From assembly GCA_011947345.1 (NCBI GenBank), contig JAAVTG010000336.1:1-26511 (forward strand): a DNA stretch of 26,511 bases. The letters run 5' to 3'. The position numbers and the translations under genes were made by a program. Of this stretch, positions 1 through 10,404 are shown one piece after another; within the stretch, counting starts at the first letter, position 1, and every line of letters begins with the position of its first letter. The notes beneath the pieces were generated by a model, which was given only the letters and a program-made list of their open reading frames with translations, ran no database searches and was not told where the DNA came from. This DNA is from Phytophthora quininea (lineage: Eukaryota > Oomycota > Peronosporomycetes > Peronosporales > Peronosporaceae).

Positions 1-72
1 CAGCCCAGGGCGTGCTGCAGGCCGACAAGCGGTCGTTCCGGCCAGCCAACAAGCTGCGCGGCGCAAAAGGAG

Positions 73-143
73 CTTCCCGTCCGGGATTGAACCCGGGTCA
101 CCCGCGTGACAGGCGGGTATACTAACCACTATACTAACGAGAA
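73..143 (-). tRNA. tRNA-Asp(GUC) copy D1, 71 nt
   Basis: Leftmost copy in the window. One A is missing on the plus strand (gggattg instead of gggaattg), so the T loop has 6 rather than 7 bases. Acceptor, D and anticodon arms match the full-length copies. Its terminator TTTT is the AAAA at 65-68. A 6-base T loop would probably spoil the elbow fold, so this is a damaged copy or a consensus error. Confidence 0.85.
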
Positions 144-642
144 TCCGTACGCTTTGCCAACCCCAAACAAAATCGAAATGACGCCGCTCTCCTGCCCCAC
201 ACACGACAAACACACGCCCCGCGCGCTGCTGGCTGCCTCTGCACACGTCCCAACAACCTTCCCAGCACGCTCGCTCGTTTGCGCACGCATGTGACGCGAC
301 CTGGCGGCCACGGCGCGCAGACCCATTCCTCGAGCTGTGTCGGAGCCGCCACACCGTTGACGTCGTCGCCGATGCGTGCCTCCGTTCGCTCCTCGGCCAG
401 AGTGAGTGGGCCAGCAATGCAGAGACGGAGAACACGCGCAGCCACTTTGCGGTCGAGCCCACAGTCGGTCTCGATGGCGGTCGCTCGACCCGCCACTGCT
501 GGACTGGCACAAGCCACAAGCGTGCCGGCTCGAAGTGGGCCTCGGACACAGTCAGACGGGCTGACAGCAGCAGCCCAGGGCGTGCTGCAGGCCGACAAGC
601 GGTCGTTCCGGCCAGCCAACAAGCTGCGCGGCGCAAAAGGAG

Positions 643-712
643 CTTCCGTCCGGGAATTGAACCCGGTCACCCGCGTGACAGGCGGGTATACTAACCACTA
701 TACTAACGAGAA
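643..712 (-). tRNA. tRNA-Asp(GUC) copy D2, 70 nt, two deletions
   Basis: Lacks one base in the C run of the acceptor 3' strand (plus strand cttccg for cttcccg) and one in the G run at the variable/T-stem border (cccggtc for cccgggtc). The first leaves the acceptor stem with 7 bases against 6. The second can be absorbed by pairing one variable-region C into the T stem, leaving a 3-nt variable region. Doubtful as a functional gene if both losses are real. Spacer S1 to its left uniquely has aaatgacg for aaattgacg. Confidence 0.8.
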
Positions 713-1210
713 TCCGTACGCTTTGCCAACCCCCAAACAAAATCGAAATTGACGCCGCTCTCCTGCCCCACACGACAAACACACGCCCCGCGCGCTGCTG
801 GCTGCCTCTGCACACGTCCCAACAACCTTCCCAGCACGCTCGCTCGTTTGCGCACGCATGTGACGCGACCTGGCGGCCACGGCGCGCAGACCCATTCCTC
901 GAGCTGTGTCGGAGCCGCCACACCGTTGACGTCGTCGCCGATGCGTGCCTCCGTTCGCTCCTCAGCCAGAGTGAGTGGGCCAGCAATGCAGAGACGGAGA
1001 ACACGCGCAGCCACTTTGCGGTCGAGCCCACAGTCGGTCTCGATGGCGGTCGCTCGACCCGCCACTGCTGGACTGGCACAAGCCACAAGCGTGCCGGCTC
1101 GAAGTGGGCCTCGGACACAGTCAGACGGGCTGACAGCAGCAGCCCAGGGCGTGCTGCAGGCCGACAAGCGGTCGTTCCGGCCAGCCAACAAGCTGCGCGG
1201 CGCAAAAGAG

Positions 1211-1282
1211 CTTCCCGTCCGGGAATTGAACCCGGGTCACCCGCGTGACAGGCGGGTATACTAACCACTATACTAACGAGAA
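1211..1282 (-). tRNA. tRNA-Asp(GUC) copy D3, full-length reference copy
   Basis: Decodes GAC and GAU as aspartate. On the minus strand the acceptor TTCTCGT pairs with ACGGGAA, followed by discriminator G73. The D arm has GTAT/GTAT around an AGTGGTTA loop with the G18-G19 pair. The anticodon arm is CCCGC-CTGTCAC-GCGGG with anticodon GTC. The variable region is TGAC and the T arm is CCGGG-TTCAATT-CCCGG. The identity elements known for yeast tRNA-Asp (G73, G34-U35-C36, C38, G10-U25) are all present, and C38 is the base that Dnmt2/TRDMT1 enzymes methylate. The A box (TAGTATAGTGG) and B box (GGTTCAATTCC) fit RNA polymerase III consensus. There is no encoded CCA and no intron. The TTTT terminator is close behind; here the linker is AGAG-shortened by one G relative to the other copies. 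Confidence 0.97.
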
Positions 1283-1773
1283 TCCGTACGCTTTGCCAAC
1301 CCCCAAACAAAATCGAAATTGACGCCGCTCTCCTGCCCCACACGACAAACACACGCCCCGCGCGCTGCTGGCTGCCTCTGCACACGTCCCAACAACCTTC
1401 CCAGCACGCTCGCTCACGCATGTGACGCGACCTGGCGGCCACGGCGCGCAGACCCATTCCTCGAGCTGTGTCGGAGCCGCCACCCGTTGACGTCGTCGCC
1501 GATGCGTGCCTCCGTTCGCTCCTCAGCCAGAGTGAGTGGGCCAGCAATGCAGAGACGGAGAACACGCGCAGCCACTTTGCGGTCGAGCCCACAGTCGGTC
1601 TCGATGGCGGTCGCTCGACCCGCCACTACTGGACTGGCACAAGCCACAAGCGTGCCGGCTCGAAGTGGGCCTCGGACACAGTCAGACGGGCTGACAGCAG
1701 CAGCCCAGGGCGTGCTGCAGGCCGACAAGCGGTCGTTCCGGCCAGCCAAACAAGCTGCGCGGCGCAAAAGGAG

Positions 1774-1844
1774 CTTCCCGTCCGGGAATTGAACCCGGTC
1801 ACCCGCGTGACAGGCGGGTATACTAACCACTATACTAACGAGAA
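1774..1844 (-). tRNA. tRNA-Asp(GUC) copy D4, 71 nt
   Basis: One G is missing from the plus-strand cccggg run, so the T stem keeps five pairs only if the variable region shrinks to 3 nt. Otherwise identical to D3. Spacer S3 to its left has lost 8 bp near 1415 and one A near 1483. Confidence 0.87.
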
Positions 1845-2343
1845 TCCGTACGCTTTGCCAACCCCCAAACAAAATCGAAATTGACGCCGCTCTCCTGCCC
1901 CACACACGACAAACACACGCCCCGCGCTGCTGGCTGCCTCTGCACACGTCCCAACAACCTTCCCAGCACGCTCGCTCGTTTGCGCACGCATGTGACGCGA
2001 CCTGGCGGCCACGGCGCGCAGACCCATTCCTCGAGCTGTGTCGGAGCCGCCACGCCGTTGACGTCGTCGCCGATGCGTGCCTCCGTTCGCTCCTCAGCCA
2101 GAGTGAGTGGGCCAGCAATGCAGAGACGGAGAACACGCGCAGCCACTTTGCGGTCGAGCCCACAGTCGGTCTCGATGGCGGTCGCTCGACCCGCCACTGC
2201 TGGACTGGCACAAGCCACAAGCGTGCCGGCTCGAAGTGGGCCTCGGACACAGTCAGACGGGCTGACAGCAGCAGCCCAGGGCGTGCTGCAGGCCGACAAG
2301 CGGTCGTTCCGGCCAGCCAACAAGCTGCGCGGCGCAAAAGGAG

Positions 2344-2415
2344 CTTCCCGTCCGGGAATTGAACCCAGGTCACCCGCGTGACAGGCGGGTATACTAACCA
2401 CTATACTAACGAGAA
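2344..2415 (-). tRNA. tRNA-Asp(GUC) copy D5, full length, T-stem variant
   Basis: 72 nt. Carries cccagg where most copies have cccggg. On the RNA this turns one T-stem C-G pair into U-G, which keeps the stem. The same substitution recurs in D15, D17, D32 and D35, and in D6 and D9 with a further deletion, so it is a true shared variant rather than a random error. Confidence 0.95.
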
Positions 2416-2913
2416 TCCGTACGCTTTGCCAACCCCCAAACAAAATCGAAATTGACGCCGCTCTCCTGCCCCACACGACAAACACACGCCCCGCGCGCTG
2501 CTGGCTGCCTCTGCACACGTCCCAACAACCTTCCCAGCACGCTCGCTCGTTTGCGCACGCATGTGACGCGACCTGGCGGCCACGGCGCGCAGACCCATTC
2601 CTCGAGCTGTGTCGGAGCCGCCACGCCGTTGACGTCGTCGCCGATGCGTGCCTCCGTTCGCTCCTCAGCCAGAGTGAGTGGGCCAGCAATGCAGAGACGG
2701 AGAACACGCGCAGCCACTTTGCGGTCGAGCCCACAGTCGGTCTCGATGGCGGTCGCTCGACCCGCCACTACTGGACTGGCACAAGCCACAAGCGTGCCGG
2801 CTCGAAGTGGGCCTCGGACACAGTCAGACGGGCTGACAGCAGCAGCCCAGGGCGTGCTGCAGGCCGACAAGCGGTCGTTCCGGCCAGCCAACAAGCTGCG
2901 CGGCGCAAAAGGG

Positions 2914-2984
2914 CTTCCCGTCCGGGAATTGAACCAGGTCACCCGCGTGACAGGCGGGTATACTAACCACTATACTAACGAGAA
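2914..2984 (-). tRNA. tRNA-Asp(GUC) copy D6, 71 nt
   Basis: Carries the A variant of the T stem plus loss of one C (gaaccagg). With the loss, the T stem can form only four good pairs. The linker to the terminator also lacks one A (AAAAGGGC). Sister copy with the same combination: D9. Confidence 0.84.
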
Positions 2985-3480
2985 TCCGTACGCTTTGCCA
3001 ACCCCCAAACAAAATCGAAATTGACGCCGCTCTCCTGCCCCACACACGACAAACACACGCCCCGCGCTGCTGGCTGCCTCTGCACACGTCCCAACAACCT
3101 TCCCAGCACGCTCGCTCGTTTGCGCACGCATGTGACGCGACCTGGCGGCCGGCGCGCAGACCCATTCCTCGAGCTGTGTCGGGCCGCCACACCGTTGACG
3201 CCGTCGCCGATGCGTGCCTCCGTTCGCTCCTCGGCCAGAGTGAGTGGGCCAGCAATGCAGAGACGGAGAACACGCGCAGCCACTTTGCGGTCGAGCCCAC
3301 AGTCGGTCTCGATGGCGGTCGCTCGACCCGCCACTGCTGGACTGGCACAAGCCACAAGCGTGCCGGCTCGAAGTGGGCCTCGGACACAGTCAGACGGGCT
3401 GACAGCAGCAGCCCAGGGCGTGCTGCAGGCCGACAAGCGGTCGTTCCGGCCAGCCAACAAGCTGCGCGGCGCAAAAGGAG

Positions 3481-3550
3481 CTTCCGTCCGGGAATTGAAC
3501 CCGGTCACCCGCGTGACAGGCGGGTATACTAACCACTATACTAACGAGAA
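3481..3550 (-). tRNA. tRNA-Asp(GUC) copy D7, 70 nt, two deletions
   Basis: Same pair of deletions as D2: cttccg in the acceptor strand and cccggtc at the T stem. The shared double change may reflect common descent of D2 and D7, but both sites are also deletion hot spots across the array. Confidence 0.8.
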
Positions 3551-4047
3551 TCCGTACGCTTTGCCAACCCCAAACAAAATCGAAATTGACGCCGCTCTCC
3601 TGCCCCACACGACAAACACACGCCCCGCGCTGCTGGCTGCCTCTGCACACGTCCCAACAACCTTCCCAGCACGCTCGCTCGTTTGCGCACGCATGTGACG
3701 CGACCTGGCGGCCACGGCGCGCAGACCCATTCCTCGAGCTGTGTCGGAGCCGCCACACCGTTGACGTCGTCGCCGATGCGTGCCTCCGTTCGCTCCTCAG
3801 CCAGAGTGAGTGGGCCAGCAATGCAGAGACGGAGAACACGCGCAGCCACTTTGCGGTCGAGCCCACAGTCGGTCTCGATGGCGGTCGCTCGACCCGCCAC
3901 TACTGGACTGGCACAAGCCACAAGCGTGCCGGCTCGAAGTGGGCCTCGGACACAGTCAGACGGGCTGACAGCAGCAGCCCAGGGCGTGCTGCAGGCCGAC
4001 AAGCGGTCGTTCCGGCCAGCCAAACAAGCTGCGCGGCGCAAAAGGAG

Positions 4048-4119
4048 CTTCCCGTCCGGGAATTGAACCCGGGTCACCCGCGTGACAGGCGGGTATACTA
4101 ACCACTATACTAACGAGAA
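4048..4119 (-). tRNA. tRNA-Asp(GUC) copy D8, full length
   Basis: Identical to D3 over 72 nt. The spacer to its left (S7) has the short form of both the CACACA run and the GCGCGC run, and a 3-A form of gccaaacaag. Confidence 0.96.
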
Positions 4120-4618
4120 TCCGTACGCTTTGCCAACCCCCAAACAAAATCGAAATTGACGCCGCTCTCCTGCCCCACACACGACAAACACACGCCCCGC
4201 GCTGCTGGCTGCCTCTGCACACGTCCCAACAACCTTCCCAGCACGCTCGCTCGTTTGCGCACGCATGTGACGCGACCTGGCGGCCACGGCGCGCAGACCC
4301 ATTCCTCGAGCTGTGTCGGAGCCGCCACACCGTTGACGCCGTCGCCGATGCGTGCCTCCGTTCGCTCCTCAGCCAGAGTGAGTGGGCCAGCAATGCAGAG
4401 ACGGAGAACACGCGCAGCCACTTTGCGGTCGAGCCCACAGTCGGTCTCGATGGCGGTCGCTCGACCCGCCACTACTGGACTGGCACAAGCCACAAGCGTG
4501 CCGGCTCGAAGTGGGCCTCGGACACAGTCAGACGGGCTGACAGCAGCAGCCCAGGGCGTGCTGCAGGCCGACAAGCGGTCGTTCCGGCCAGCCAACAAGC
4601 TGCGCGGCGCAAAAGGAG

Positions 4619-4689
4619 CTTCCCGTCCGGGAATTGAACCAGGTCACCCGCGTGACAGGCGGGTATACTAACCACTATACTAACGAGAA
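4619..4689 (-). tRNA. tRNA-Asp(GUC) copy D9, 71 nt
   Basis: Has gaaccagg: the shared G-to-A T-stem variant plus one missing C, as in D6. The T stem is shortened to four reliable pairs. The rest of the gene is intact. Its left spacer S8 carries the gacgccgtc variant. Confidence 0.84.
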
Positions 4690-5189
4690 TCCGTACGCTT
4701 TGCCAACCCCCAAACAAAATCGAAATTGACGCCGCTCTCCTGCCCCACACACGACAAACACACGCCCCGCGCTGCTGGCTGCCTCTGCACACGTCCCAAC
4801 AACCTTCCCAGCACGCTCGCTCGTTTGCGCACGCATGTGACGCGACCTGGCGGCCACGGCGCGCAGACCCATTCCTCGAGCTGTGTCGGAGCCGCCACAC
4901 CGTTGACGTCGTCGCCGATGCGTGCCTCCGTTCGCTCCTCGGCCAGAGTGAGTGGGCCAGCAATGCAGAGACGGAGAACACGCGCAGCCACTTTGCGGTC
5001 GAGCCCACAGTCGGTCTCGATGGCGGTCGCTCGACCCGCCACTACTGGACTGGCACAAGCCACAAGCGTGCCGGCTCGAAGTGGGCCTCGGACACAGTCA
5101 GACGGGCTGACAGCAGCAGCCCAGGGCGTGCTGCAGGCCGACAAGCGGTCGTTCCGGCCAGCCAAACAAGCTGCGCGGCGCAAAAGGAG

Positions 5190-5261
5190 CTTCCCGTCCG
5201 GGAATTGAACCCGGGTCACCCGCGTGACAGGCGGGTATACTAACCACTATACTAACGAGAA
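5190..5261 (-). tRNA. tRNA-Asp(GUC) copy D10, full length
   Basis: Identical to D3 over 72 nt. Starts a run of four consecutive full-length copies (D10-D13), 571-574 bp apart. Confidence 0.96.
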
Positions 5262-5754
5262 TCCGTACGCTTTGCCAACCCCCAAACAAAATCGAAATTG
5301 ACGCCGCTCTCCTGCCCCACACACGACAAACACACGCCCCGCGCGCTGCTGGCTGCCTCTGCACACGTCCCAACAACCTTCCCAGCACGCTCGCTCGTTT
5401 GCGCACGCATGTGACGCGACCTGGCGGCCACGGCGCGCAGACCCATTCCTCGAGCTGTGTCGGAGCCGCCACACCGTTGACGTCGTCGCCGATGCGTGCC
5501 TCCGTTCGCTCCTCGGCCAGAGTGAGTGGGCCAGCAATGCAGAGACGGAGAACACGCGCAGCCACTTTGCGGTCGAGCCCACAGTCGGTCTCGATGGCGG
5601 TCGCTCGACCCGCCACTGCTGGACTGGCACAAGCCACAAGCGTGCCGGCTCGAAGTGGGCCTCGGACACAGTCAGACGGGCTGACAGCAGCAGCCCAGGG
5701 CGTGCTGCAGGCCGACAAGCGGTCGTTCCGGCCAGCCAACAAGCTGCGCGGCGC

Positions 5755-5758
5755 AAAA
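5755..5758 (-). terminator. Pol III TTTT terminator of D11 (present for every copy)
   Basis: AAAA on the plus strand is TTTT on the coding strand, four bases (CTCC) past the discriminator G. All 45 copies keep the four-T run. The linker is four bases in 43 copies and three in D3 and D6. A 4-T run is a minimal Pol III stop. No longer T run follows before the GC-rich spacer. Confidence 0.85.
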
Positions 5759-5762
5759 GGAG

Positions 5763-5834
5763 CTTCCCGTCCGGGAATTGAACCCGGGTCACCCGCGTGA
5801 CAGGCGGGTATACTAACCACTATACTAACGAGAA
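5763..5834 (-). tRNA. tRNA-Asp(GUC) copy D11, full length
   Basis: Identical to D3 over 72 nt, and its left spacer S10 has the 501-nt modal length. The terminator (5755-5758) and upstream A/T-rich element (5857-5872) are annotated for this copy as the example for the whole array. Confidence 0.97.
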
Positions 5835-5856
5835 TCCGTACGCTTTGCCAACCCCC

Positions 5857-5872
5857 AAACAAAATCGAAATT
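5857..5872 (-). promoter_or_regulatory. A/T-rich upstream element of D11, about -23 to -38
   Basis: The only clearly A/T-rich stretch of the spacer (plus strand aaacaaaatcgaaatt) sits 23-38 bases upstream of the first tRNA base. TFIIIB placement near -30 is helped by A/T-rich DNA in several eukaryotes, so this is a plausible upstream element. It is present in S1-S44 with only single-base losses in S1 and S33, and is absent upstream of D45. Role inferred from position and composition only. Confidence 0.45.
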
Positions 5873-6141
5873 GACGCCGCTCTCCTGCCCCACACACGAC
5901 AAACACACGCCCCGCGCGCTGCTGGCTGCCTCTGCACACGTCCCAACAACCTTCCCAGCACGCTCGCTCGTTTGCGCACGCATGTGACGCGACCTGGCGG
6001 CCACGGCGCGCAGACCCATTCCTCGAGCTGTGTCGGAGCCGCCACACCGTTGACGTCGTCGCCGATGCGTGCCTCCGTTCGCTCCTCAGCCAGAGTGAGT
6101 GGGCCAGCAATGCAGAGACGGAGAACACGCGCAGCCACTTT

Positions 6142-6186
6142 GCGGTCGAGCCCACAGTCGGTCTCGATGGCGGTCGCTCGACCCGC
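6142..6186. repeat. Inverted repeat inside the spacer (hairpin or cruciform potential)
   Basis: GCGGTCGAGC at 6142-6151 faces GCTCGACCCGC at 6176-6186: an 8-bp perfect core (GGTCGAGC/GCTCGACC) extended to 10 bp with one bulged base, around a 24-nt loop. It occurs in every unit. In S32 a 3-bp insertion turns the right arm into GCTCGACCGC, giving a perfect 10-bp match. No family assignment. Confidence 0.55.
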
Positions 6187-6336
6187 CACTACTGGACTGG
6201 CACAAGCCACAAGCGTGCCGGCTCGAAGTGGGCCTCGGACACAGTCAGACGGGCTGACAGCAGCAGCCCAGGGCGTGCTGCAGGCCGACAAGCGGTCGTT
6301 CCGGCCAGCCAAACAAGCTGCGCGGCGCAAAAGGAG

Positions 6337-6408
6337 CTTCCCGTCCGGGAATTGAACCCGGGTCACCCGCGTGACAGGCGGGTATACTAACCACTATACT
6401 AACGAGAA
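6337..6408 (-). tRNA. tRNA-Asp(GUC) copy D12, full length
   Basis: Identical to D3 over 72 nt; 574 bp from D11 because S11 carries the 3-A form near its right end. Confidence 0.96.
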
Positions 6409-6909
6409 TCCGTACGCTTTGCCAACCCCCAAACAAAATCGAAATTGACGCCGCTCTCCTGCCCCACACACGACAAACACACGCCCCGCGCGCTGCTGGC
6501 TGCCTCTGCACACGTCCCAACAACCTTCCCAGCACGCTCGCTCGTTTGCGCACGCATGTGACGCGACCTGGCGGCCACGGCGCGCAGACCCATTCCTCGA
6601 GCTGTGTCGGAGCCGCCACACCGTTGACGCCGTCGCCGATGCGTGCCTCCGTTCGCTCCTCGGCCAGAGTGAGTGGGCCAGCAATGCAGAGACGGAGAAC
6701 ACGCGCAGCCACTTTGCGGTCGAGCCCACAGTCGGTCTCGATGGCGGTCGCTCGACCCGCCACTACTGGACTGGCACAAGCCACAAGCGTGCCGGCTCGA
6801 AGTGGGCCTCGGACACAGTCAGACGGGCTGACAGCAGCAGCCCAGGGCGTGCTGCAGGCCGACAAGCGGTCGTTCCGGCCAGCCAACAAGCTGCGCGGCG
6901 CAAAAGGAG

Positions 6910-6981
6910 CTTCCCGTCCGGGAATTGAACCCGGGTCACCCGCGTGACAGGCGGGTATACTAACCACTATACTAACGAGAA
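6910..6981 (-). tRNA. tRNA-Asp(GUC) copy D13, full length
   Basis: Identical to D3 over 72 nt. Left spacer S12 combines gacgccgtc with ctcctcggcc, a combination shared only with S6. Confidence 0.96.
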
Positions 6982-7482
6982 TCCGTACGCTTTGCCAACC
7001 CCCAAACAAAATCGAAATTGACGCCGCTCTCCTGCCCCACACACGACAAACACACGCCCCGCGCGCTGCTGGCTGCCTCTGCACACGTCCCAACAACCTT
7101 CCCAGCACGCTCGCTCGTTTGCGCACGCATGTGACGCGACCTGGCGGCCACGGCGCGCAGACCCATTCCTCGAGCTGTGTCGGAGCCGCCACACCGTTGA
7201 CGTCGTCGCCGATGCGTGCCTCCGTTCGCTCCTCAGCCAGAGTGAGTGGGCCAGCAATGCAGAGACGGAGAACACGCGCAGCCACTTTGCGGTCGAGCCC
7301 ACAGTCGGTCTCGATGGCGGTCGCTCGACCCGCCACTGCTGGACTGGCACAAGCCACAAGCGTGCCGGCTCGAAGTGGGCCTCGGACACAGTCAGACGGG
7401 CTGACAGCAGCAGCCCAGGGCGTGCTGCAGGCCGACAAGCGGTCGTTCCGGCCAGCCAACAAGCTGCGCGGCGCAAAAGGAG

Positions 7483-7553
7483 CTTCCGTCCGGGAATTGA
7501 ACCCGGGTCACCCGCGTGACAGGCGGGTATACTAACCACTATACTAACGAGAA
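7483..7553 (-). tRNA. tRNA-Asp(GUC) copy D14, 71 nt
   Basis: One base missing from the acceptor 3' strand (cttccg on the plus strand), so a seven-pair acceptor cannot form without a bulge. T arm normal. The right-hand spacer S14, its upstream region, has also lost 9 bp in two places. Confidence 0.86.
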
Positions 7554-8045
7554 TCCGTACGCTTTGCCAACCCCCAAACAAAATCGAAATTGACGCCGCT
7601 CTCCCCCCACACACGACAAACACACGCCCCGCGCGCTGCCTCTGCACACGTCCCAACAACCTTCCCAGCACGCTCGCTCGTTTGCGCACGCATGTGACGC
7701 GACCTGGCGGCCACGGCGCGCAGACCCATTCCTCGAGCTGTGTCGGAGCCGCCACACCGTTGACGTCGTCGCCGATGCGTGCCTCCGTTCGCTCCTCGGC
7801 CAGAGTGAGTGGGCCAGCAATGCAGAGACGGAGAACACGCGCAGCCACTTTGCGGTCGAGCCCACAGTCGGTCTCGATGGCGGTCGCTCGACCCGCCACT
7901 ACTGGACTGGCACAAGCCACAAGCGTGCCGGCTCGAAGTGGGCCTCGGACACAGTCAGACGGGCTGACAGCAGCAGCCCAGGGCGTGCTGCAGGCCGACA
8001 AGCGGTCGTTCCGGCCAGCCAACAAGCTGCGCGGCGCAAAAGGAG

Positions 8046-8116
8046 CTTCCGTCCGGGAATTGAACCCAGGTCACCCGCGTGACAGGCGGGTATACTAACC
8101 ACTATACTAACGAGAA
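8046..8116 (-). tRNA. tRNA-Asp(GUC) copy D15, 71 nt
   Basis: Combines the acceptor-run deletion (cttccg) with the T-stem A variant (cccagg). D32 has the same combination. Confidence 0.85.
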
Positions 8117-8618
8117 TCCGTACGCTTTGCCAACCCCCAAACAAAATCGAAATTGACGCCGCTCTCCTGCCCCACACACGACAAACACACGCCCCGCGCG
8201 CTGCTGGCTGCCTCTGCACACGTCCCAACAACCTTCCCAGCACGCTCGCTCGTTTGCGCACGCATGTGACGCGACCTGGCGGCCACGGCGCGCAGACCCA
8301 TTCCTCGAGCTGTGTCGGAGCCGCCACACCGTTGACGCCGTCGCCGATGCGTGCCTCCGTTCGCTCCTCAGCCAGAGTGAGTGGGCCAGCAATGCAGAGA
8401 CGGAGAACACGCGCAGCCACTTTGCGGTCGAGCCCACAGTCGGTCTCGATGGCGGTCGCTCGACCCGCCACTACTGGACTGGCACAAGCCACAAGCGTGC
8501 CGGCTCGAAGTGGGCCTCGGACACAGTCAGACGGGCTGACAGCAGCAGCCCAGGGCGTGCTGCAGGCCGACAAGCGGTCGTTCCGGCCAGCCAAACAAGC
8601 TGCGCGGCGCAAAAGGAG

Positions 8619-8690
8619 CTTCCCGTCCGGGAATTGAACCCGGGTCACCCGCGTGACAGGCGGGTATACTAACCACTATACTAACGAGAA
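8619..8690 (-). tRNA. tRNA-Asp(GUC) copy D16, full length
   Basis: Identical to D3 over 72 nt. Its upstream spacer S16 has the short CACACA and GCGCGC forms, as does S7. Confidence 0.96.
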
Positions 8691-9188
8691 TCCGTACGCT
8701 TTGCCAACCCCCAAACAAAATCGAAATTGACGCCGCTCTCCTGCCCCACACGACAAACACACGCCCCGCGCTGCTGGCTGCCTCTGCACACGTCCCAACA
8801 ACCTTCCCAGCACGCTCGCTCGTTTGCGCACGCATGTGACGCGACCTGGCGGCCACGGCGCGCAGACCCATTCCTCGAGCTGTGTCGGAGCCGCCACACC
8901 GTTGACGTCGTCGCCGATGCGTGCCTCCGTTCGCTCCTCAGCCAGAGTGAGTGGGCCAGCAATGCAGAGACGGAGAACACGCGCAGCCACTTTGCGGTCG
9001 AGCCCACAGTCGGTCTCGATGGCGGTCGCTCGACCCGCCACTACTGGACTGGCACAAGCCACAAGCGTGCCGGCTCGAAGTGGGCCTCGGACACAGTCAG
9101 ACGGGCTGACAGCAGCAGCCCAGGGCGTGCTGCAGGCCGACAAGCGGTCGTTCCGGCCAGCCAAACAAGCTGCGCGGCGCAAAAGGAG

Positions 9189-9260
9189 CTTCCCGTCCGG
9201 GAATTGAACCCAGGTCACCCGCGTGACAGGCGGGTATACTAACCACTATACTAACGAGAA
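9189..9260 (-). tRNA. tRNA-Asp(GUC) copy D17, full length, T-stem variant
   Basis: 72 nt with the cccagg variant (U-G pair in the T stem); otherwise as D3. Confidence 0.95.
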
Positions 9261-9761
9261 TCCGTACGCTTTGCCAACCCCCAAACAAAATCGAAATTGA
9301 CGCCGCTCTCCTGCCCCACACACGACAAACACACGCCCCGCGCGCTGCTGGCTGCCTCTGCACACGTCCCAACAACCTTCCCAGCACGCTCGCTCGTTTG
9401 CGCACGCATGTGACGCGACCTGGCGGCCACGGCGCGCAGACCCATTCCTCGAGCTGTGTCGGAGCCGCCACACCGTTGACGTCGTCGCCGATGCGTGCCT
9501 CCGTTCGCTCCTCAGCCAGAGTGAGTGGGCCAGCAATGCAGAGACGGAGAACACGCGCAGCCACTTTGCGGTCGAGCCCACAGTCGGTCTCGATGGCGGT
9601 CGCTCGACCCGCCACTGCTGGACTGGCACAAGCCACAAGCGTGCCGGCTCGAAGTGGGCCTCGGACACAGTCAGACGGGCTGACAGCAGCAGCCCAGGGC
9701 GTGCTGCAGGCCGACAAGCGGTCGTTCCGGCCAGCCAACAAGCTGCGCGGCGCAAAAGGAG

Positions 9762-9833
9762 CTTCCCGTCCGGGAATTGAACCCGGGTCACCCGCGTGAC
9801 AGGCGGGTATACTAACCACTATACTAACGAGAA
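9762..9833 (-). tRNA. tRNA-Asp(GUC) copy D18, full length
   Basis: Identical to D3 over 72 nt; left spacer S17 is of modal length with the cactgctgg form. Confidence 0.96.
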
Positions 9834-10332
9834 TCCGTACGCTTTGCCAACCCCCAAACAAAATCGAAATTGACGCCGCTCTCCTGCCCCACACACGACA
9901 AACACACGCCCCGCGCTGCTGGCTGCCTCTGCACACGTCCCAACAACCTTCCCAGCACGCTCGCTCGTTTGCGCACGCATGTGACGCGACCTGGCGGCCA
10001 CGGCGCGCAGACCCATTCCTCGAGCTGTGTCGGAGCCGCCACACCGTTGACGTCGTCGCCGATGCGTGCCTCCGTTCGCTCCTCAGCCAGAGTGAGTGGG
10101 CCAGCAATGCAGAGACGGAGAACACGCGCAGCCACTTTGCGGTCGAGCCCACAGTCGGTCTCGATGGCGGTCGCTCGACCCGCCACTGCTGGACTGGCAC
10201 AAGCCACAAGCGTGCCGGCTCGAAGTGGGCCTCGGACACAGTCAGACGGGCTGACAGCAGCAGCCCAGGGCGTGCTGCAGGCCGACAAGCGGTCGTTCCG
10301 GCCAGCCAACAAGCTGCGCGGCGCAAAAGGAG

Positions 10333-10404
10333 CTTCCCGTCCGGGAATTGAACCCGGGTCACCCGCGTGACAGGCGGGTATACTAACCACTATACTAACG
10401 AGAA
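10333..10404 (-). tRNA. tRNA-Asp(GUC) copy D19, full length
   Basis: Identical to D3 over 72 nt. Its upstream spacer S19 has lost 7 bp near 10502, about 98 bp upstream of the gene, leaving the A/T-rich element untouched. Confidence 0.96.

Larger units (their letters stand above)
5835..6336. repeat. Representative spacer S11 (502 nt; 44 complete spacers in the window)
   Basis: No second gene was found in the spacer: no 5S rRNA, U6 or other tRNA, and no convincing box C/D pattern. It begins (reading left to right) with the D11 upstream region. It then has a CACACA run, a GCGCGC run, and XhoI (CTCGAG) and PstI (CTGCAG) sites. It contains an inverted repeat at 6142-6151 / 6176-6186 and short hairpins of the type GGCAC/GTGCC and GCAGCA/TGCTGC. 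It ends with the D12 terminator. Modal spacer length is 501 (S10, S12, S13, S17, S20, S24-S26, S29-S31, S41). A third A in gccaaacaag gives 502 (S11, S15, S22, S23, S27, S28). Other lengths, 491-500, come from deletions. Confidence 0.9.

Noticed and set aside
5851..5860. GGGGG run on the minus strand as a G-quadruplex
   Set aside because: Only one G run of this length occurs nearby; four runs at quadruplex spacing are not present.
6142..6151. GGTCGAGCC in the spacer as a B box of a second tRNA gene
   Set aside because: It lacks the GGTTCRA core, no acceptor, anticodon or A-box partner is found at tRNA distances, and it belongs to an inverted repeat.
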